Shown one piece after another: positions 59,501 through 64,000 of a DNA stretch of 64,000 nucleotides. The notes beneath the pieces were generated by a model. It was not told the origin of the DNA. It was given only the letters and a program-made list of their open reading frames with translations, and did not search any database. This DNA is from JAILEN01 sp036723975 (GTDB lineage: Bacteria; Bacillota; Clostridia; Lachnospirales; Lachnospiraceae). The translations under genes and the position numbers were made by a program. Within the stretch, counting starts at the first letter, position 1. Each line of letters begins with the position of its first letter. Location of the stretch: positions 1 through 64,000 of the forward strand of contig DAIMGJ010000007.1 of the NCBI GenBank assembly GCA_036723975.1, in the 5' to 3' direction.

Positions 59501-60433
59501 TTAATTTCCGCCATAGAATAAAGCTTCCACAAATTCGGAAGCATTAAACTTTTCCAAATCATCCACAGTTTCACCAACACCAATGTATTTCACCGGAATG
59601 TGAAGCTCGGATTGAATCGCAACAGCTATTCCGCCCTTTGCAGAGCCATCCATTTTGGTAAGGACAATTCCTGACAAATCGGTAACTTCCGAAAACTCCC
59701 TCGCCTGTACCAGTGCATTCTGACCGGTTGTTGCATCCACAACCACAAGGGTCTCTCGATAGGCATCCGGATATTCCTTCCCAACAATACGATTAATCTT
59801 TCCAAGTTCATCCATCAGATTCTTCTTGTTATGCAGTCGACCTGCGGTATCAATCAAAAGAATATCTGCTTTCTTTGCCTTTGCAGACTGCAAGGCATCA
59901 AATACAACGGCTGCCGGGTCTGAGCCTTCCTGGCCACCGATAATTTCCACACCGGCACGGTTTGCCCACTCTTTTAACTGATCGCCGGCAGCAGCGCGGA
60001 ATGTATCTGCAGCAGCAAGCACAACTTTCTTTCCCTGTGATTTAAACTTAGACGCAAGTTTTCCAATGGTGGTTGTCTTTCCCACACCATTTACACCCAC
60101 CACCAAAATCACGGATGTCGTGTTTTCAAATGCGTACTCAGCATCTCCTATGTCCATCTGTTCTTTGATGGAATCTATCAGAAGCTGTTTGCATTCCGTC
60201 GGTTCTTTTATTTTTTTTTCTTTTACCTTTGTTTTTAAATCCTCTAAGATTTCTTCCGTAGTACGAACACCGATATCTCCGGAGATTAAAATCTCCTCAA
60301 GTTCCTCGTAGAATTCATCATCAATGTTGGTAAATCCACGAAAGACATAATCCATGTTTTTCACAAAGGAATCTCTGGTTTTTGTCAGTCCTTCAATGAG
60401 CTTCTGAAAAAAGCCTTTCTTTTCCTCATCCAT
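59501..60433 (-). CDS. ftsY: Signal recognition particle receptor FtsY
   Basis: A 310-residue SRP GTPase that receives ribosome-SRP complexes at the membrane. Seen: N domain, then G1 GVNGVGKTTTIGKLA, DTFRAAAGDQLKEWA, DTAGRLHNKKNLMDEL, TKMDGSAKGGIA and the C-terminal GVGETVDDLEKFNASEFVEALF. The acidic A domain is very short, as in many Firmicutes. It starts 2 bp after smc. Confidence 0.97.
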   Translation of the reverse strand: MDEEKKGFFQKLIEGLTKTRDSFVKNMDYVFRGFTNIDDEFYEELEEILISGDIGVRTTEEILEDLKTKVKEKKIKEPTECKQLLIDSIKEQMDIGDAEYAFENTTSVILVVGVNGVGKTTTIGKLASKFKSQGKKVVLAAADTFRAAAGDQLKEWANRAGVEIIGGQEGSDPAAVVFDALQSAKAKKADILLIDTAGRLHNKKNLMDELGKINRIVGKEYPDAYRETLVVVDATTGQNALVQAREFSEVTDLSGIVLTKMDGSAKGGIAVAIQSELHIPVKYIGVGETVDDLEKFNASEFVEALFYGGN

Positions 60434-60435
60434 AC

Positions 60436-63400
60436 TTAATCCTCTAAGTCGTTCTCAATCAAGTTAACGGATACCAAAGTTGAAATACCCTTTTCCTGCA
60501 TGGTAATACCATAGAGACGATCTGCAGCCGTCATGGTACCACGACGGTGGGTGATAATAATAAACTGGGTATTCTTGGTTAACTTATTCAAATATTTTGC
60601 AAAGCGATCAACATTGGAATCATCCAGCGCAGCCTCAATCTCGTCCAATAAACAAAACGGTGACGGCTTCAAATTCTGAATCGCAAACAAAAGTGCAATC
60701 GCAGTCAAAGACTTCTCACCACCGGAAAGCTGCATCATATTCTGTAACTTCTTTCCCGGCGGCTGAGCAATAATCTTAATGCCTGTCTCTAAGATATCTT
60801 CGCCTTCCACAAGTTCAAGTGTACCTTTACCACCTCCGAAAAGCTCCTTAAAGGCTTTATCGAATTCGGTCTGGATATCTTTAAATCTTGCAGAAAACTG
60901 CTCACGCATTCCCTTATCAAGTTCATCTATGATTCCGGTCAAACGCTGCTGTGACTCAATTAAGTCATCATGCTGTCCCTTTAAGAAGGTATAGCGTTCG
61001 GAAATCTCCTTAAACTCTTCAATGGCGTTAACATTGACATTTCCCATACGACGGATGTCATCACGTAATTTGGAAATGTCTCTTTTCATCTCGTCGCGGT
61101 TGGTAAATTCCGGATTTTTTAACTCCATAGCTGCATGCAAGGTAAGTTCATACTCATCCCACATGTAATTGTTATTTGTTTCGATGCTCTCCTGTGCTTT
61201 TTCTCTGCTGGAATCCAAACGAAGAAGTTCTTTTTCCAAACGGTTGATTTCTTTGGAAATCTCTTCTTTTTTATCAAAGAATCCCTTATGGGTTTTTGAC
61301 ATTTCTTCTTTCTTTGCAATGGAAGATTTCAATTCTTCTTCCAATTCCCTAAAGGTATCGTCAGCAGAAGCAATCGTAGCCTTAATAGATTCGATATCGT
61401 TTCTCTTACGAACCGCATCTTCCTTGGCAGCTTTGGACTGATTCTCCAATTCTTCCAAATCTCTTCTGTCCTTGGCAAGTTCGCTCTCTACACGCTCTAA
61501 GTTGGTATCCACAAAGGTAACCTTCTGGCGTGCGGACGCCTCTTCTACCTGAACCTCAGCCACATTTCGATTCGCAGATGTCTCCATATAGGTCTGCTCA
61601 TCAAGTTTTTCCTGGAAGGCAAGGATTTCAGCCTTTAACTGTTCTTCACGTTTTTCGGCTTCCTCCATATCGATAACAATCTGCTTCTTCTCGGCATCGA
61701 TATTCTTAATCTGGCGCTCAATATCCGCCCCCTCTTCATGAAGGGTCTCGGCAACTTTTAGGCTTTCTTCCTTCTGTGTGGTTGCACGCTCAAAGTTAAT
61801 TTTTGCTGTATTTTGAGCCAAAGCCTTTTCGGAAATAGCCTCCTGAAGTTCTTTGATATCGTCTCCCATTAATGCAATGGCTGTTTCCAATTCTTCCTGA
61901 CGATTCTTTAACTCGGATACTTCACCTTCGGTTTTTTCAATTTGCTGTTCTAACTGCTCAATTTCACGGTTTCTGCTTAAGAGATTACCCTTATTCTTAA
62001 AGGAACCGCCGGCCATGGAACCACCGGGAGCCAGGTATTCTCCCTCCAATGTAACAATGTGCAAGGAGTACTGATACTTTCTGGCTACTGCAATTGCATG
62101 ATCAATATTGTCCACCACAAGAACACGGCCTACCAAATAAGCGACCACCCCATCGAATTTCTTGTCGCAATCCACAAGCTCATTTGCAAGACCGATGACA
62201 CCTTTTTCATTTAGAGCTTCCGTCTTTTTAAAGTTTCCCTTTCCGTCAACGGAAGTTAATGGCAAGAAGGTTGCACGACCGAAGTGATTCTCTTTTAAGT
62301 AGGCAATCATCTTCTTTGCTGTCTCTTCATCTTCGGTAACAATATTTTGAATGTTTCCACCCAATGCAGTTTCTATTGCAGTTTCATACTTTTTATCCAC
62401 ATGGATTAAATCAGCCACTACGCCCAACAAGCCCTTGTTGGATGACTTTTGATCCATTACTTTTCGGATGGAGTTTCCATATCCGTCATAACGCTCGGCA
62501 ATATTCTTTAACGACTCCAAGCGAGACTGCTTTTGTGTCAATTCACGCTGTTTGTTAAATACGGAATCATTTGCTTCCTTCAACTTGTTTCTGAAAGAAA
62601 CCATTTCGGATTGCTTTTTCTTTTCATCCTCTTTTAATGAATTAAGTTCTTTGCTTATTGCCTCAAATTCTTCTTTAGCTTTTGCCTCCTCGGCAGCAAA
62701 TGTATCTTCTTCCGTCTTTCTTGCAAGAAGTCTTTGATTGAGCTGTGCCTTACGAATATTGGTCTGTTCCAGCATGGTATGGAACTTTTGCTCTTCGGAT
62801 TTGATGGTGGCTTTCTTGTTTAAAAGCTCCATGATTTCCTTTTGATTGTTCTCTATACCACTGTTACAACGGGCGATTTCATCCTCGATATTTTGGAAGT
62901 AGTCCTTTGCTTTCTGAAGACGACCAACCGCTTCTTCCAAAAGTTGTTCCAACTCTTCCTTTTCTTTTAAGAACTTATCCTTTTCTTCCTGATGCTCTTC
63001 CAACTCTGCAAGAATGGCACCACGACGCATTTCCATGTTTTCATCGTTGTTTTCCGCCATCTTGATCTGGCCTTCCAACAACTGAATCTGTGTCTCTAAT
63101 TTGCCTTTAGCTATAGTGGATTCACTCTGCTTTATACGGATGTTTTCAATATGCGCATCCATGGCTTCAATTTCTTCCTCAAGGGAAGCATACTGTGCCT
63201 TAATCTTTTCGTTTTCCTCATTGGTAGCATTCAGCTGATCCTGGGCAATTTTTGCATTGTCCGTAATATCGTTAAGTTCCTTGGTCAAACGTTCAATCTC
63301 AATTAAGAACATATTGACATCCAAGGTCTTTAATTCTTCTTTTTTCTTAAGGTATGCCTTCGCTGTTTCGGCCTGACGTTCCAAAGGTCCAACCTGACGC

Positions 63401-63996
63401 TCCAACTCGCCTAAAATATCATTTACACGAACAAGGTTTTCCTGTTCCTGCTCCAACTGCTTTACGGCAGCTGCTTTTCTCTTTTTAAATTTTACGATAC
63501 CTGCAGCCTCGTCAAACAGTTCACGTCTCTCCTCCGGTTTGCCGGATAAGATTCGTTCAATCTGACCCTGTCCGATGATAGAGTATCCCTCTTTACCGAT
63601 ACCGGTATCATAAAACAGCTCATTGACATCCTTCAAACGACAGGGAGTGCCGTTTAGCAAATACTCGCTCTCTCCGGAACGATACACACGTCTTGCCACG
63701 GTAACCTCATCAAAATCAATAGGAAGAAGGTGATCTGAGTTGTCCATGGTGATGGCCACATAAGAAAAACTAAGTGGCTTTCTGTTTTCCGTACCCGCAA
63801 AAATAACATCCTGCATAGATGCACCACGTAACTGCTTTGCAGACTGCTCACCAAGAACCCAACGAACCGCGTCGGAAATATTACTCTTTCCGGAACCATT
63901 CGGACCTACAATACCGGTAATTCCGTTATGAAATTCTAATACAATTTTATTTGCAAAAGACTTAAATCCATGCAATTCAATGCTTTTTAAATACAT
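60436..63996 (-). CDS. smc: Chromosome segregation protein SMC
   Basis: An 1186-residue condensin ATPase. Domain order: N-terminal head with Walker A GPNGSGKSNISDAVRWVLGEQS, a long coiled coil (about 165-500), the hinge (about 515-660, GLLGVVADLIHVDKKYETAIETALGG and APGGSMAGGS), the return coiled coil (about 680-1020) and the C-terminal head with signature LSGGEKSLTAIALLFAI and Walker B PFCLLDEIEAALDDSNVDRF. The gene is complete; its ATG is at 63994-63996, 4 bp from the window edge. smc-ftsY is the usual Firmicutes order (rnc is expected just outside). Confidence 0.97.
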   Translation of the reverse strand: MYLKSIELHGFKSFANKIVLEFHNGITGIVGPNGSGKSNISDAVRWVLGEQSAKQLRGASMQDVIFAGTENRKPLSFSYVAITMDNSDHLLPIDFDEVTVARRVYRSGESEYLLNGTPCRLKDVNELFYDTGIGKEGYSIIGQGQIERILSGKPEERRELFDEAAGIVKFKKRKAAAVKQLEQEQENLVRVNDILGELERQVGPLERQAETAKAYLKKKEELKTLDVNMFLIEIERLTKELNDITDNAKIAQDQLNATNEENEKIKAQYASLEEEIEAMDAHIENIRIKQSESTIAKGKLETQIQLLEGQIKMAENNDENMEMRRGAILAELEEHQEEKDKFLKEKEELEQLLEEAVGRLQKAKDYFQNIEDEIARCNSGIENNQKEIMELLNKKATIKSEEQKFHTMLEQTNIRKAQLNQRLLARKTEEDTFAAEEAKAKEEFEAISKELNSLKEDEKKKQSEMVSFRNKLKEANDSVFNKQRELTQKQSRLESLKNIAERYDGYGNSIRKVMDQKSSNKGLLGVVADLIHVDKKYETAIETALGGNIQNIVTEDEETAKKMIAYLKENHFGRATFLPLTSVDGKGNFKKTEALNEKGVIGLANELVDCDKKFDGVVAYLVGRVLVVDNIDHAIAVARKYQYSLHIVTLEGEYLAPGGSMAGGSFKNKGNLLSRNREIEQLEQQIEKTEGEVSELKNRQEELETAIALMGDDIKELQEAISEKALAQNTAKINFERATTQKEESLKVAETLHEEGADIERQIKNIDAEKKQIVIDMEEAEKREEQLKAEILAFQEKLDEQTYMETSANRNVAEVQVEEASARQKVTFVDTNLERVESELAKDRRDLEELENQSKAAKEDAVRKRNDIESIKATIASADDTFRELEEELKSSIAKKEEMSKTHKGFFDKKEEISKEINRLEKELLRLDSSREKAQESIETNNNYMWDEYELTLHAAMELKNPEFTNRDEMKRDISKLRDDIRRMGNVNVNAIEEFKEISERYTFLKGQHDDLIESQQRLTGIIDELDKGMREQFSARFKDIQTEFDKAFKELFGGGKGTLELVEGEDILETGIKIIAQPPGKKLQNMMQLSGGEKSLTAIALLFAIQNLKPSPFCLLDEIEAALDDSNVDRFAKYLNKLTKNTQFIIITHRRGTMTAADRLYGITMQEKGISTLVSVNLIENDLED

Positions 63997-64000
63997 TTAA

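Overview
The window is about 64 kb of low-GC, gene-dense DNA that reads as the chromosome of a Gram-positive Clostridia, most likely a member of the Lachnospiraceae. This is inferred from gene families and order (mreBCD-PBP2-minC-rodA-mgsA; phoH-pgpH-like-ybeY; DUF1846; Rex; NusG-II plus Gx transporter; an EF-G-like translation factor) and from strong GGAGG-type ribosome sites with frequent TTG/GTG starts. The genus cannot be fixed. Almost everything is on the minus strand; only DUF1846, the IS transposase, tyrA and aroA are on plus.

Layout. 1-5300: a zinc-ribbon membrane protein with a condensation-fold acyltransferase-like partner, a purine permease, and a divergent DUF1846 gene. 5308-31642: an almost gapless minus-strand run of 24 genes (no gap over about 50 bp, many overlaps). 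In transcription order it holds a zinc-ribbon/TPR protein, rlmH, pyrimidine-nucleoside phosphorylase, phoH, a degenerate PgpH-like membrane protein, ybeY, a MurJ/SpoVB-type flippase, two FAD oxidoreductases, mutS-mutL-miaA, a YnbB-type PLP enzyme, mreB-mreC-mreD-PBP2-minC-rodA, an MGS-like protein, a D,D-carboxypeptidase and galE. 31666-33522: an intact insertion sequence with an 8-bp target duplication, placed exactly between fhs and the first gene of that run. 33527-43794: fhs, ftsK, then glgA, yebC, a CorC-like CBS protein, alr, a coiled-coil protein and rex. 43858-46291: an ABC-F ATPase and a 526-bp intergenic region with two large structured palindromes. 46292-53731: icd, leuS, a stand-alone Cas10/Cmr2-like protein and a divergent EF-G-like protein. 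53938-56370: tyrA and aroA. 56411-57237: tRNA-Ala(CGC) and a VapBC-type toxin-antitoxin pair. 57367-63996: Gx transporter, NusG-II protein, ilvA, ftsY and smc.

Most of the window is core physiology: cell-wall elongation and division, DNA repair and segregation, translation, and amino-acid and one-carbon metabolism. Four things stand out. (1) A 522-residue Cas10/Cmr2-like nucleotidyl-cyclase-fold protein with a GGDEF motif sits among translation genes with no CRISPR array or other cas gene, directly downstream of an EF-G-like protein whose G-domain motifs are altered. (2) Two diverged inverted copies of a roughly 220-bp palindromic element share a 65-nt core with compensatory base changes. (3) Several apparent pseudo-enzymes occupy conserved positions: a PgpH-like HD protein without the HD pair, and an MGS-like protein without the catalytic Asp and His. 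(4) An IS carries a long, nearly perfect RNA-type hairpin after its transposase and splits a former operon. All assignments come from reading the sequence; no database search was run.
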